This document shows, piece by piece, positions 1 to 8,422 of a stretch of DNA of 64,000 bases. Under the pieces are notes generated by a model. That model worked only from the letters and a program-made list of their open reading frames with translations, made no database searches and was not told where the DNA came from. Numbering within the stretch: the stretch's first letter is position 1; every line of letters begins with the position of its first letter. Origin of the DNA: Candidatus Phosphitivorax anaerolimi (GTDB taxonomy: Bacteria > Desulfobacterota > Desulfomonilia > UBA1062). The translations under genes were made by a program, and so were the position numbers. Where the stretch lies: positions 1 to 64,000 of the forward strand of contig MPOS01000036.1 of NCBI GenBank assembly GCA_001896555.1, written 5' to 3'.

Positions 1-239
1 CTCCTTCTGGGTTTTGGTGTTTCTTGCTAAAAACAACTCTACCCTCCAGGAGGATTTTCACAAACTTTTTCTTCTTATGCTATTTTGGACAAGTGTGATA
101 CAATATTATTGATTGGCTGTATGTTCCCCGTGCAATCATCTGTCAGGTTTTTTCATGGAGGAAGTTCGGAGCTCCTCGCTGGTTTGAGGGTGCCGGAGAA
201 GATCCTCCGGCCATCGTGAAGTTGCGCACCAGGCAGGCG
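1..239. other. Non-coding left edge with two small hairpins
   Basis: I see no convincing gene here. It lies downstream of the minus-strand acidic repeat gene. A perfect 7-bp stem with a 6-nt loop (GCCGGAG/CTCCGGC, 192-211) may end that transcript, but no T-run follows in the minus-strand sense, so it is not a textbook intrinsic terminator. A weaker GAGGA/TCCTC pair lies at about 160-180. The AT-rich stretch around 80-110 has promoter-like hexamers, but their spacing is poor. Confidence 0.4.
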
Positions 240-863
240 TTACTCCTCTTCCTCGCCCATTTCTTCGTCTCTCACATGCAGGTCCACGCCGCCGTAGTCG
301 CTTTCTCCGTAGTTTTCCTCGTAGTTTTCGTCAGGGCTGTACCATTTTCCTTCAACCGGGTCGTACCACGCATCGGGTGATTCCGTTGCATTGTACCACC
401 ACCTGATATGATCCAGGAGATCATCGAGGCTCGATATCTCCACTTCCTTGATGGAGTCCAGGGCCCGCCGGTCGCTGTCGGTGAAATACTCGACCGCGAT
501 GTTCAGGAGGTCCTTATAGTCCCCGATTTCTTCGCCTTCCAGGGCCTCGTCGATGATATCCTCGGGCAGATAGGGCTCCAGCACCTCCTTGATCCTCTCG
601 ATATCCAACGGGCTTTCAGCGCTCTTTCCCCACCATCTCAGCTTGTCCAGGAGATCGTCGACGCTCTCTACCCTCTCGTTTCTCACGGCCTCAAGGGCCT
701 CGTCTTCACCGCCGGTGTAGTAGTCGACCGCGGCGTAGAGGACATCCCACAAATCCGTGAGAATCCGGTTTTCGAACATGTCTGTGATGATGTTCTTGGG
801 AATGTAGGGCTCCAGAAGTACCTTAAGCCTTTCCTTGTCCACTGACCCGATCGTGTGCTCCAT
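240..863 (-). CDS. Hypothetical acidic protein with two tandem helical repeats
   Basis: This 207-residue protein is not recognised as a named family. Residues about 9-88 and 89-167 are clearly two copies of one ~79-residue module. Each copy has the order LLEPYIP/VLEPYLP, an acidic helix, a Y-Y/F-T motif (DYYTGG, EYFTDS), then DDLLD and a K/H-L/I-RWW tryptophan pair, and ends in a TESP/AESP turn. The C-terminal ~40 residues are Tyr-, Asp- and Glu-rich and probably disordered. There is no signal peptide or membrane segment, so it should be cytoplasmic. The upstream gene on the same strand ends 316 nt away, so it probably has its own promoter. Function cannot be assigned. Confidence 0.75.
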   Translation of the reverse strand: MEHTIGSVDKERLKVLLEPYIPKNIITDMFENRILTDLWDVLYAAVDYYTGGEDEALEAVRNERVESVDDLLDKLRWWGKSAESPLDIERIKEVLEPYLPEDIIDEALEGEEIGDYKDLLNIAVEYFTDSDRRALDSIKEVEISSLDDLLDHIRWWYNATESPDAWYDPVEGKWYSPDENYEENYGESDYGGVDLHVRDEEMGEEEE

Positions 864-1179
864 GTGGCATCCTCCGTATTCCCGGTCCGGAGGAGCCGGG
901 AGAGGTGGTGTCCAAAAGAGACGGTCCTCTCTCCAGGAGCCTCTCTCTGAGCCGTTCTCCGGTCGGGAATGGTGTCGTCAATACTTATATGGAGCACCGT
1001 GGGCGGTTATTCAATCATATGGTCCCTGGAAAGTCGGATTTTTTCCCGGCCTAAAAAGAGTAGGCCTCGCCTGGATGAACAGGAATCCTCTCTCCGGAGT
1101 CGAGGGCAGCCGGAAGGGCATGGCCGGGAGGCCTGCATGAATTCATGTGCCTCCCGACGAACGATTTTTCAAGCAGCCT
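864..1179. other. Intergenic stretch without a supported gene
   Basis: Between the minus-strand membrane protein gene and the acidic repeat gene. Only a palindromic hairpin (1125-1156) stands out. Short open frames here have poor codon composition and no ribosome-binding site. Confidence 0.4.
1125..1156 (-). terminator. Palindromic hairpin after the membrane protein gene
   Basis: The outer stem CGGGAGGC/GCCTCCCG encloses the inner palindrome CATGAATTCATG, 24 nt beyond the stop of the minus-strand gene. In the minus-strand sense there is no following U-run; a short T-run occurs on the other side (about 1163-1168). It may be a weak or factor-assisted terminator, or another structured element. 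Confidence 0.3.
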
Positions 1180-1812
1180 TTATATCCAGCCGAGTATGCC
1201 CATGAAGACCACCAGGCACGCGATGTCCACGGCGAAAATCGCTCCCACGGTCAGTGCCTTGGCGCGGTAGGTTTTCATGTCGTAGACAAGATAGGCCACC
1301 ACGAAGAAATAGAAATATCCGAAGACCCAGAGCAGCCAGGGAAACCGCGCGCTCCACCAGGAATACTCCCAGGTCAGCGCACCGATGGCATTGAGGATGA
1401 TCTCGACGATGACCGCGAGCGTGGTGAATACGATCGCGAAGAAGAGCCGATTGGGGATGCCCAGGATCTTCAGTTTTCGATCTTCGGGCAGGATGATGGT
1501 GCAGGCGACACCCATGAGCAGGAACATCAGGCTGATCTCGATGTTCAGCCCGATGAGCAGGACAAAGGCGCTCTTTCCAGGCGTGCCCCAGACCGGTGCA
1601 TACTGGGTGAAATGGAACACCAGGGCGTTCCAGATCTCGTTGAACCAGTCGCATCCCCACAGGGCGAGTCCTGCAAAGACCGCGCTAAAGTTCTTCAGCC
1701 GGATCTCGTTGTGGTAGATATAGATCACAACCAGGAGAAAGGGGATGACATACCACTCAAAATGCGAAGGGTCCCGAAGGATGGCCAGGGCCTGTGATGC
1801 TGAATCGGTCAT
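1180..1812 (-). CDS. Hypothetical multi-pass inner-membrane protein
   Basis: A 210-residue, strongly hydrophobic protein with about six predicted membrane helices (roughly residues 20-35, 43-60, 82-104, 122-145, 156-177 and 185-209). It is rich in Trp and Phe. No catalytic motif or known transporter signature is evident, although the polar patch CDWFNEIWNALVFH between helices could line a site. The start follows a strong ribosome-binding site (GGGAGGTG) by about 4 nt. It is divergent from a TetR-type regulator, and the shared intergenic region contains palindromes, so the regulator may control it. Function unknown. Confidence 0.75.
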   Translation of the reverse strand: MTDSASQALAILRDPSHFEWYVIPFLLVVIYIYHNEIRLKNFSAVFAGLALWGCDWFNEIWNALVFHFTQYAPVWGTPGKSAFVLLIGLNIEISLMFLLMGVACTIILPEDRKLKILGIPNRLFFAIVFTTLAVIVEIILNAIGALTWEYSWWSARFPWLLWVFGYFYFFVVAYLVYDMKTYRAKALTVGAIFAVDIACLVVFMGILGWI

Positions 1813-1871
1813 AAAACACCTCCCGATAATGTATGGCGCGTCTCTTTCACAACATCTGAAAAAAAGGACTG

Positions 1872-1900
1872 ATAACAGCGTAATCGTAATATCCGGTCAA
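1872..1900 (-). promoter_or_regulatory. Candidate sigma70 promoter for the membrane protein gene
   Basis: Read on the minus strand, TTGACC (1900-1895) is followed after 17 nt by TGTTAT (1877-1872), about 60 nt before the start codon at 1812. The -35 box overlaps the first copy of a GTCAATG direct repeat (1896-1902 and 1908-1914, 12-bp period), which suggests a regulated promoter. Prediction from sequence only. Confidence 0.4.
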
Positions 1901-1920
1901 TGGTGAAGTCAATGAAAAAT

Positions 1921-1935
1921 TGAACCTGATGTTCA
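1921..1935. promoter_or_regulatory. Palindrome TGAAC-N5-GTTCA, possible TetR operator
   Basis: Perfect 5-bp arms separated by 5 nt lie between the divergent membrane-protein and tetR-family genes, just upstream of the predicted minus-strand promoter. TetR-family regulators commonly bind short palindromes in the intergenic region next to their own gene, so this is a candidate operator. Confidence 0.35.
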
Positions 1936-2133
1936 CTCCATCATTCCGAAAACGATCTCCTCCCGCACCGCGATTCCATGACCGGCCGCTCGCCAGACCG
2001 CGGGGCTGCGGGTTTTCCCCGAGCAGGTAGGGGACGCCAATCGTCAAGGGGACTTAAGGGGGCTGAATTGCTATTGACATCGAATACCCGAGATGCAAGA
2101 TCAGGAGGTATACGCAAGCTGACAAGGTGCTTG

Positions 2134-2715
2134 ATGAACCGGGAAGAAAAGCTGACCAGAATCTATGAGGCGGCCCTGCGGGTTTTTGCCCGTTACGGCT
2201 ACCGGAGGACCCGCGTCGAAGATATTGCCGATGAGCTGGGGATGACCAAGGGCAACCTCTATCTCTATGTCAAGGACAAGCGTGACCTCTATGAAAAGGC
2301 TGTTTCCCATGGGCTGCTGCAATGGCAGTCCATGGTGGCGCGCTCCATCGAAAAGATCGACGATGTGTGCGAGCAGTTTCTGGCGCTGTGCAGAAAGGGT
2401 TACACCTATCTCTCCCGGGACGTGTCCCTAAGGTCGGTCCTGATAAACGACCCGTCGATCTTTCCTCTCTCCAGCAGGGAAGACCAGTTTGCCGAGATCA
2501 ACCGCGCGTCCATGGACCTGCTCCGGAGCGTTCTCGCCCGGGGCATCCGCGAAGGAAGGTTCCGCGAGGTGGATGTAGACCATCTCACCGAGCTGCTGTA
2601 CTCGATCTATGTGATGTTCATCATCAAGACCTATGTGAAGTCCGAGGGCAAGTCCACCCAGAAGATGTTCGAGCAGGGCCTCGATGTCGTCCTGCATGGC
2701 CTTCTGAAGAAGTAG
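2134..2715 (+). CDS. TetR/AcrR family transcriptional regulator
   Basis: A 193-residue one-component repressor. The N-terminal helix-turn-helix is typical of TetR proteins (ALRVFARYGYRRTRVEDIA, then LGMTKGNLYLYVKDK, about residues 12-52). The C-terminal two thirds is helical and variable, the expected ligand and dimer domain. The frame extends further upstream, but the start at MNREEK fits the family; AAGG lies 6 nt before the ATG, and a stronger AGGAGG is further away at 2103. TTGACA occurs at 2074-2079 but with a poor -10. It is divergent from the membrane protein gene. The ligand is unknown; several Desulfobacterota relatives regulate fatty-acid genes, but nothing here proves that. Confidence 0.85.
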   Translation: MNREEKLTRIYEAALRVFARYGYRRTRVEDIADELGMTKGNLYLYVKDKRDLYEKAVSHGLLQWQSMVARSIEKIDDVCEQFLALCRKGYTYLSRDVSLRSVLINDPSIFPLSSREDQFAEINRASMDLLRSVLARGIREGRFREVDVDHLTELLYSIYVMFIIKTYVKSEGKSTQKMFEQGLDVVLHGLLKK

Positions 2716-2900
2716 ACCGCCCACCCGGAAGGATACAACACCCCGCCTGAGCACCCGAACAGCCTTCCCGTCTGTATGAAGGCGGCGCCTTAAGCCGGGC
2801 ATGGCGAAAAAATATCCGGTTGACACGTACTTTTTTGTTCTGTTGATAGCAGGAGCAGGAGCACCGGTATGGACTATCCGATAGTGAACGGGAAAATTCT

Positions 2901-3350
2901 ATGATGGAAGCGGCCATGGTATGGATCTCGCTTCACGAGACCCTGCTGATGTATCTGGGTATAATCTCTCTCATCACCCTGATCATCACGCCGGTCCTGG
3001 TGCTCGCCGCCATCATCCGCATGCCCGCTGACTACTTCACCTATGAGCGCCAAGAGATTCTGGAGTTCCGGAAGCAGTTCAATCCTGCGGTCGTGGCGGC
3101 GGTCCTGGTGGTGAAGAACGTGGCCGGCGTGGTTTTCATCATCGCAGGGCTCGCCATGCTGGTGCTGCCCGGTCAGGGAATCATCACGATCCTCATCGGG
3201 CTCACCCTCGTGAATTTTCCCGGAAAGCGCAATCTTGAGCGCCGCCTGATCAGGCAGAAAAGGGTGCTCTCTTCCATCAACTGGGTGCGTAAGCGCGCGG
3301 GCAAGCCTCCTTTGCGGTTATCCAGGGACCAGACACCTGGCCGGTCCTGA
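2901..3350 (+). CDS. Small membrane protein, PGPGW-like
   Basis: A 149-residue protein with an N-terminal membrane helix (about residues 17-38), a short cytoplasmic linker, then two hydrophobic segments (about 63-84 and 85-102) separated by the turn LVLPGQGIITILIGL. This resembles the PGPGW putative transmembrane family, where the glycine/proline hairpin is followed by a basic amphipathic tail (here RNLERRLIRQKRVLSSINWVRKR). Two ATGs lie in tandem at the start and a further in-frame ATG is at 2916; the ribosome-binding site is weak. Function unknown. Confidence 0.7.
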   Translation: MMEAAMVWISLHETLLMYLGIISLITLIITPVLVLAAIIRMPADYFTYERQEILEFRKQFNPAVVAAVLVVKNVAGVVFIIAGLAMLVLPGQGIITILIGLTLVNFPGKRNLERRLIRQKRVLSSINWVRKRAGKPPLRLSRDQTPGRS

Positions 3351-3447
3351 TCCTTCTCATAAGGGGAGGAAGGGGATTTACAAAACGGAAAGATGTGGTT
3401 ATAAGGAGTATAATTTGCGTTTGTTTCATCCGAATGAGGAGGGTAAG

Positions 3448-4347
3448 ATGCAGTGTGGCAATGCACGGACAGTGTTCAGATCCATCCTGGTCGTTCTCTG
3501 GGTTGCATGCCTTGTCCCGGATGCATATGCCGACGCCCCTGCGAATACCGCACAGGAATTGTATGTCAAGGCGCAGGCTTCCTGGGAGAAGGGGGACTGG
3601 GAAAACGCCCTGAACCTCTGCGACGAGGCGCTGAAGGTCAATAAGCGCCACAAGGAGACATGGCTGCTGAAGGGCCAGATCTTCTGGCAGATGAAGAATC
3701 ACAAGATGGCGCTGAACTCCTTTGATGAATATCTGCGCATCGATCCGAAAAGCGCTCCTGTCTGGGTCAATCGCGCGGCGAATCTCTTCGAGCTCGAGAG
3801 GTACAAGGAGATGCAGGAGAGTTTCCAGAAGGCGCTGGAGATCGACCCGAACTATCCGCCACTCTATAAAACCATGGGGGTCAACTATCTCCTCATGGGG
3901 AATTTCGAGGACGCGCACCAGGCCTTCCAGAAGCTCGAACAGTTCGGCGAGACGAGTGTCTATGCGCGATGGACTGAGAGAATGCTCCGGATCATCAGCG
4001 AGAACCACGCCCCGCCGGCAAACTGGATCGTGAATCCCGACAGCTATCAGATGGTGCTGGAGATCACCGATTCTTCCAAGACCGGTTATCTGGTCAACCT
4101 GTCGTCCACGGTGGGTACATCCATCAGGTTTACCGGGAGCGCGGATGCCCCGTTCCGGTATGCCCCGAACTTCGAGGTATGGAACGGCACCATGATCTTC
4201 GACCGGAAGGGTGAGGGTCTCCTGACCAACGGCACCTTCTTCCGGTATACGAAGATCGCAGGCGATACCAAGACGATCGAAGAAGGCCAGATCAACAACT
4301 GGAGGCTCGATCTGAGCACCAAGAAATGCTACCTGCTGGGCCAGTAG
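3448..4347 (+). CDS. Secreted tetratricopeptide-repeat protein
   Basis: A 299-residue protein. The start at MQCGNARTV is chosen because GAGGAGGG precedes it; an upstream TTG at 3415 also has AAGGAG ahead of it. A signal peptide covers residues 1-29 with a probable AYA cleavage site, so the product is periplasmic. Three or more TPR units follow (about residues 38-170; motifs such as ASWEKGDWENALNLCDEALK and NLFELERYKEMQESFQKALE). The C-terminal ~110 residues look beta-rich and unrelated to TPRs (for example GYLVNLSSTVGTSIRF). TPRs suggest a protein-protein scaffold; the partner is unknown. The gene stands alone, about 280 nt before the next. Confidence 0.75.
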   Translation: MQCGNARTVFRSILVVLWVACLVPDAYADAPANTAQELYVKAQASWEKGDWENALNLCDEALKVNKRHKETWLLKGQIFWQMKNHKMALNSFDEYLRIDPKSAPVWVNRAANLFELERYKEMQESFQKALEIDPNYPPLYKTMGVNYLLMGNFEDAHQAFQKLEQFGETSVYARWTERMLRIISENHAPPANWIVNPDSYQMVLEITDSSKTGYLVNLSSTVGTSIRFTGSADAPFRYAPNFEVWNGTMIFDRKGEGLLTNGTFFRYTKIAGDTKTIEEGQINNWRLDLSTKKCYLLGQ

Positions 4348-4628
4348 CATCCGGCGGCAGGCAGGTCTTATGCAATAGCGCTTCCGCTGCAGGGGGAAAC
4401 AGGGCCATTTTGTATCTTTTCTCTGCTGGGCATCAGCCCCCGGCATCCTTCTCTTCTTCCCCTCTCCTGCTCTACAGATGAGCGCCGGCCATGAAACCCG
4501 TATCATGAAGGCGATCTGCTGGAAAAATTCCCGATGTAAGAAAATCGGTGTAAATTTTCCGCTGACATCTGGCGATAGTATGTACTGGATGCATTTCGAA
4601 GGTTAAGTGAGGGATTCTTCAAGAGATC

Positions 4629-5066
4629 ATGAAGACAACTGCTGTACGGCCCATGAAATGCGAATTCGCAACAGAGGGGCTTCTCTGGATCGACAAGATA
4701 GCCACCGGGGTGGGGATTATCCTGTTCAATCCATCAAAAAAGCTTGCAGCCGGCATGCACGTTCTCAGGGGGTCCTCGCAGGGCCGTGTCACGGACAACC
4801 CTGCCTACTATGCGGATACCGCCCTGGAGTATGTGATCGCTGAGTTCAAGAAAATGGGTGCGGACAGCCGGATATCCGTGGCCATAGCGGGAGGTGCTTC
4901 CATGCTGGGATCGGGCGAGGATGATAATATGGGTGACCGCCTGGTGGCGGAGGTAAAGGGCATTCTTTCCCGACACAACCTCAACGTGAAGCTCGAAGGC
5001 GTAGGCGGAACAAAACTCAGAACCATGATCCTCAACATTGACGAGGGCAAGATAAAGATTTCATAA
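4629..5066 (+). CDS. CheD-like protein lacking the catalytic cysteine
   Basis: A 145-residue protein that aligns along its whole length with chemoreceptor glutamine deamidase CheD: residues 26-48 match the CheD segment SCVGVVIYD..IAGMAHVML, residues 59-78 (YYADTALEYVIAEFKKMGA) match its helix, and AGGASML and GVGGTKLRTM match later strands. The active-site Cys is replaced by Gly27, and the Thr six residues earlier is also absent; only His44 remains. It is therefore unlikely to deamidate receptors, and may keep only CheD's binding role (CheC- or receptor-like partner). It lies 14 nt before a HDOD-domain gene, probably in one operon. No other chemotaxis gene is near. Confidence 0.75.
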   Translation: MKTTAVRPMKCEFATEGLLWIDKIATGVGIILFNPSKKLAAGMHVLRGSSQGRVTDNPAYYADTALEYVIAEFKKMGADSRISVAIAGGASMLGSGEDDNMGDRLVAEVKGILSRHNLNVKLEGVGGTKLRTMILNIDEGKIKIS

Positions 5067-5080
5067 AAAAGGAGGAGATC

Positions 5081-6118
5081 GTGAAAATATGCTGCCCTCA
5101 CTGCGGTAAGGAATACACCATAAAAAGGGAAGCCCTCAGGAGCAGCCCGGATACGGTCTCGATACCCTGCCCTAATTGTCAGAAAAAGATTCTCCTCCAT
5201 CCTCTAGCGGCCGGATCGGGAGGGCCCGATCGCACATCAGGGCACAGCATGCAGACAAAGGGGACCGCGCCGGTCACCGGAGAAGCCCTGAAGCAGAAGA
5301 TCTTCAAGACGCTCAAAGATCTTCCTCCCATGCCCCAGGTAGTACAGAAGGCGCGGAAGGTGCTGTCCGATCCGAAATCGAGCTTCAGCGACCTCGCCAA
5401 GGTCATCGAGTCGGACCAGGGGATCGTCACCCGGGTCCTGAAGATGGCGAACTCCCCCTATTACGGGCTGAGCGGCAGTGTATCCTCCGTGAAGCACGCC
5501 TCGATCGTTCTCGGTACCAAGACCCTCATGGAGCTGCTCGATCTCGCGTGCTCATCGGAAATCCTGGGCCAGACCTTGGAGGGGTATGACCTTGCAGCCG
5601 GCGATCTCTGGATGCACTCCCTGGCTGTGGCCAACGGCTCGCAGCTCATCGCCAGGCGCGTGAATCCGAGTCTGGAGTTGGATGCCTTCTCCGCCGGTCT
5701 TATCCACGATGTGGGGAAAATCATCCTTGATCCGTATATCATGGAGAGAAAGGCCGAGTTCCAGTCTTTCGCGCGGGAGAGGCGCGACACCTTCCTGTCT
5801 GCCGAAAAGGGCATCCTGGGCTTCGACCATGCAGAGCTCGCCTCTGAGGTATGCGAGCGTTGGCAGATACCCAGGCATATCGTCACGGCGATCCGCTACC
5901 ACCACGACCCCGAGCCCACCGAAAAGGACACCCTTTCCTTCATCGTCCACCTGGCGGATGCCGCCGCCATCATGAGCGGCATCGGTGCAGGGATCGATGG
6001 GATGCTCTATGCCATCCACAAAGATGCGATGAGCCTCTTGAGGCTCAAGGAGGACGATCTGTTCGACATCATGGGCCAGATCGTCTGCTATGTAGAGAAG
6101 ACGACGCAGCAGGTTTGA
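5081..6118 (+). CDS. Zinc-ribbon HDOD domain signalling protein
   Basis: A 345-residue protein starting with GTG after a strong AAGGAGGAG site. Residues 1-36 form an MJ0042-type zinc ribbon (CPHC at 5-8, CPNC at 30-33). A Gly/Pro-rich linker then leads to a HDOD domain (about residues 70-275) with the typical opening LKDLPPMPQVVQKARKVL, ANSPYYGL, and a retained HD pair in LIHDVGK. HDOD proteins are usually non-catalytic regulators linked to cyclic-di-GMP, motility or stress responses. Its partner may be the CheD-like protein encoded just upstream. The zinc ribbon could bind nucleic acid or protein; that part is inference. Confidence 0.85.
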   Translation: MKICCPHCGKEYTIKREALRSSPDTVSIPCPNCQKKILLHPLAAGSGGPDRTSGHSMQTKGTAPVTGEALKQKIFKTLKDLPPMPQVVQKARKVLSDPKSSFSDLAKVIESDQGIVTRVLKMANSPYYGLSGSVSSVKHASIVLGTKTLMELLDLACSSEILGQTLEGYDLAAGDLWMHSLAVANGSQLIARRVNPSLELDAFSAGLIHDVGKIILDPYIMERKAEFQSFARERRDTFLSAEKGILGFDHAELASEVCERWQIPRHIVTAIRYHHDPEPTEKDTLSFIVHLADAAAIMSGIGAGIDGMLYAIHKDAMSLLRLKEDDLFDIMGQIVCYVEKTTQQV

Positions 6119-6254
6119 GTGTCTTCCCTGCAATCGGGCCTGCTCGGTGCAGCCCCGCACAAGATATTGCATGAAAGAAAATTCATGATGAAGTATCTTA
6201 TGCCCTTGATATCTCAGTCGTGAGGGCTTATCAGGGTTCATATCAGAGGATTGC

Positions 6255-7130
6255 ATGCAGAGGTTCGAACCCATCTCTCTTGAAAGGCAGGATGCATATC
6301 GGCAACGTCTCGCGGCAAGCACTATCACCGCCTCTGACTACAGTTTCATCAACCTGTGGGGATGGGCAGAGGAGTACGGCCTTGCCTGGGCGTGGGGAGA
6401 CGATCTCGTCTGGATCAGGCAGTCGTGGCCCGAAGAGGTGTACTGGGCGCCGGTCGGCCCCATCGACGGGGTCCGGTGGGCGGACGCCCTGGCCGGGCTC
6501 AGTGAGTCGAATCCGGTGTTTACCCGGGTGCCCCGGAGCATCACTTTGGCGTGGGAAGAGAGTTTCCCCGGCAGGGTGGAGGTAAACGAGGTCAGAGATC
6601 AGTGGGACTACCTCTATTCTGTTGAAGACCTGGTGAAGCTCTCAGGCAACCGGTATCACAAGAAAAAGAACCTCCTGAACCAGTTCAAAAAGCGCTACAA
6701 TTACGAGTACCGCGACCTGACCCCCGATATCCTGGAGAGGATCATCGTCATGCAGGAGCGATGGTGCGCGTGGAAGGACTGTGAATCCTCAGAGCTGCTC
6801 GCAGCGGAGAACCGGGTCGTCGTGCGCCTGCTCAGGGCATGGCATATGCTACGCGATATCATGGGCGGAGCTGTTTTCGTTGACGGCGAGGATGCAGCCT
6901 TCTGCATTGCGGAGCGATTTTCCCCGGACATCCTGATCATGCATGTGGAAAAGGGGTTTACCCAGTACATCGGGATCTATCAGGCCATCAACCAGATGTT
7001 TCTAGCGGCTCACCAAGAATACCGGTTCGTGAACCGCCAGCAGGATCTGGGGGAAGAGGGCCTGCGCAAGGCAAAGCTTTCATACCATCCGGTCGATTTC
7101 GTGCATAAATACCGCGTTCGCTTCCTGTAA
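6255..7130 (+). CDS. DUF2156 / LPG-synthase C-terminal-like protein
   Basis: A 291-residue protein with the layout of DUF2156 proteins (GNAT-like double fold related to the C-terminal domain of phosphatidylglycerol lysyltransferase). Recognisable pieces are the start (FEPISLERQDAYRQRL), ASDYSFINLWGW, LSGNRYHKKKNLLNQFKKR in the middle, and the ending VNRQQDLGEEGLRKAKLSYHP. There are no membrane segments, so unlike MprF it is cytosolic. Family members probably transfer an aminoacyl group, but the acceptor is not known. The start codon overlaps no neighbour; it stands between the HDOD gene and a lipoprotein gene with their own leaders. Confidence 0.8.
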   Translation: MQRFEPISLERQDAYRQRLAASTITASDYSFINLWGWAEEYGLAWAWGDDLVWIRQSWPEEVYWAPVGPIDGVRWADALAGLSESNPVFTRVPRSITLAWEESFPGRVEVNEVRDQWDYLYSVEDLVKLSGNRYHKKKNLLNQFKKRYNYEYRDLTPDILERIIVMQERWCAWKDCESSELLAAENRVVVRLLRAWHMLRDIMGGAVFVDGEDAAFCIAERFSPDILIMHVEKGFTQYIGIYQAINQMFLAAHQEYRFVNRQQDLGEEGLRKAKLSYHPVDFVHKYRVRFL

Positions 7131-7271
7131 CGCCTTGTTATTAGCTCTTCACGTGTTCCTTAAGCCAAGTGATCTGGTATAATAAATAATAAGAAGTGCA
7201 TCTGAGAAACATCCGGGTTTGTTCACTTCGACCCGGGCATATGCTGAAGAGAACTGATGTGAGGGGGGCTC

Positions 7272-8405
7272 ATGCACCAGGGTTCCAGGGAACGATGCTG
7301 CATTTTCATTGCCTTGTATGTTGCTGTCTGCGCATTCCTCTGCGCCTGCAGCGATCTAGGGTCCAGGCATCAGGGGCTGGCCGGTATCGAACTCAAGGCC
7401 GAGCGCTGGCACGAGGCCGACCAGCTCTTCAGAAACGATGTCCGCTGGCTCGGAGGCGACGGTGCGTATTCCGTGGACCTCGGTGCCGCCCGGGTGCTGT
7501 GGCTCTTCGGAGACAGCTTTATCGGCCCTGGATATTCGCGGGACCGCTCAGGGGCAGTGATAGTGAGAAACACGGTTGCCATCCAGCGCGGTTACAATCC
7601 GGCTCAGGCATCCGCCGCGTTCTACTGGAACATCGAGGATGGCCGTCCTGAGGCCTTCTTCCGATCCTCCGGGTCGTCGTGGTTCTGGCCGGGATCGGGG
7701 GTCATGACAGGGGAGAGCCTGGTGATCTTTCTCATGGAGATCGTGGCAGCGGACAATGAGCTGGGATTCGATGCCGCCGGCTGGACCGCCGTGATTGTGA
7801 AAAACCCTCGAGCAGAGCCCTCCCGGTGGAATATCCAGCGGCTGAAGACACCGGCAAACGAGTTCGGCGTCATCATCGGTTCCGCTGGCAGCATGGTGCT
7901 CGACGGATATCTCTATGCCTTCGGCACTCAGAGGGCTGACCATGGCGCATACCTGGTGAGGTGGCCGCTTGCCGATGCAGCCCGGGGAGACCTGATGCAT
8001 CCCCAGTGGTGGACGAGGAGTACCGGGTGGGTGGACCAGGACATCCTCACCCACCTGCCTGCGCCCGTACTCGCGGATGCACAGATGGAATTCACGGTCC
8101 ACTATGAAAAGTCCATGGGCCGGTTTCTGGAGATCCAGACCGAAGGCTTTCCCGACGGCTGCCTGGTGTACCGCCGGGCCATGAGTCTTACGGGTCCCTG
8201 GTCGGGGAAGCAGCTCCTCTATTGCCCGCATGCGCCCAAGGACGAGCAGGTGCTGTTCTATGCGGGCAAGGCCCACCCCTGGCTTGAGGGGGCCGACCTC
8301 GTCTGCACCTATGCAGCCAATTCGCTGGATGAGCGCCGGGTATTGGAGGGCCATGACCTGTACTACCCCGCTTTTGTCAGGGTTTCGATCACCGGCCGAA
8401 GGTAA
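7272..8405 (+). CDS. Lipoprotein with glycosidase-like beta-propeller fold (DUF4185-like)
   Basis: A 377-residue protein preceded by GAGGGGGG. The N-terminus is a lipoprotein signal (hydrophobic stretch, then AFLCAC; lipid-anchored Cys about residue 26). The mature part has features of five-bladed propellers related to glycoside hydrolases: DVRWLGGDGAYSVDL, VLWLFGDSFIGPG near the start of blade 1, repeated W/F-x-P segments, and YEKSMGRFLEIQ near the end. This matches the DUF4185 pattern, where a GDS/GDT motif follows the first strand. Enzyme activity is unproven. The next gene, an esterase, begins 18 nt downstream, so the two may act on the same glycan or ester. Confidence 0.65.
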   Translation: MHQGSRERCCIFIALYVAVCAFLCACSDLGSRHQGLAGIELKAERWHEADQLFRNDVRWLGGDGAYSVDLGAARVLWLFGDSFIGPGYSRDRSGAVIVRNTVAIQRGYNPAQASAAFYWNIEDGRPEAFFRSSGSSWFWPGSGVMTGESLVIFLMEIVAADNELGFDAAGWTAVIVKNPRAEPSRWNIQRLKTPANEFGVIIGSAGSMVLDGYLYAFGTQRADHGAYLVRWPLADAARGDLMHPQWWTRSTGWVDQDILTHLPAPVLADAQMEFTVHYEKSMGRFLEIQTEGFPDGCLVYRRAMSLTGPWSGKQLLYCPHAPKDEQVLFYAGKAHPWLEGADLVCTYAANSLDERRVLEGHDLYYPAFVRVSITGRR

Positions 8406-8422
8406 CGGATAGGTAAAAGGGG

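Noticed and set aside
3277-4506. 409-codon minus-strand frame over the TPR gene
   Set aside because: Covers a well-supported gene with a signal peptide and TPRs on the other strand; no start signal and Arg/Leu/His-rich composition.
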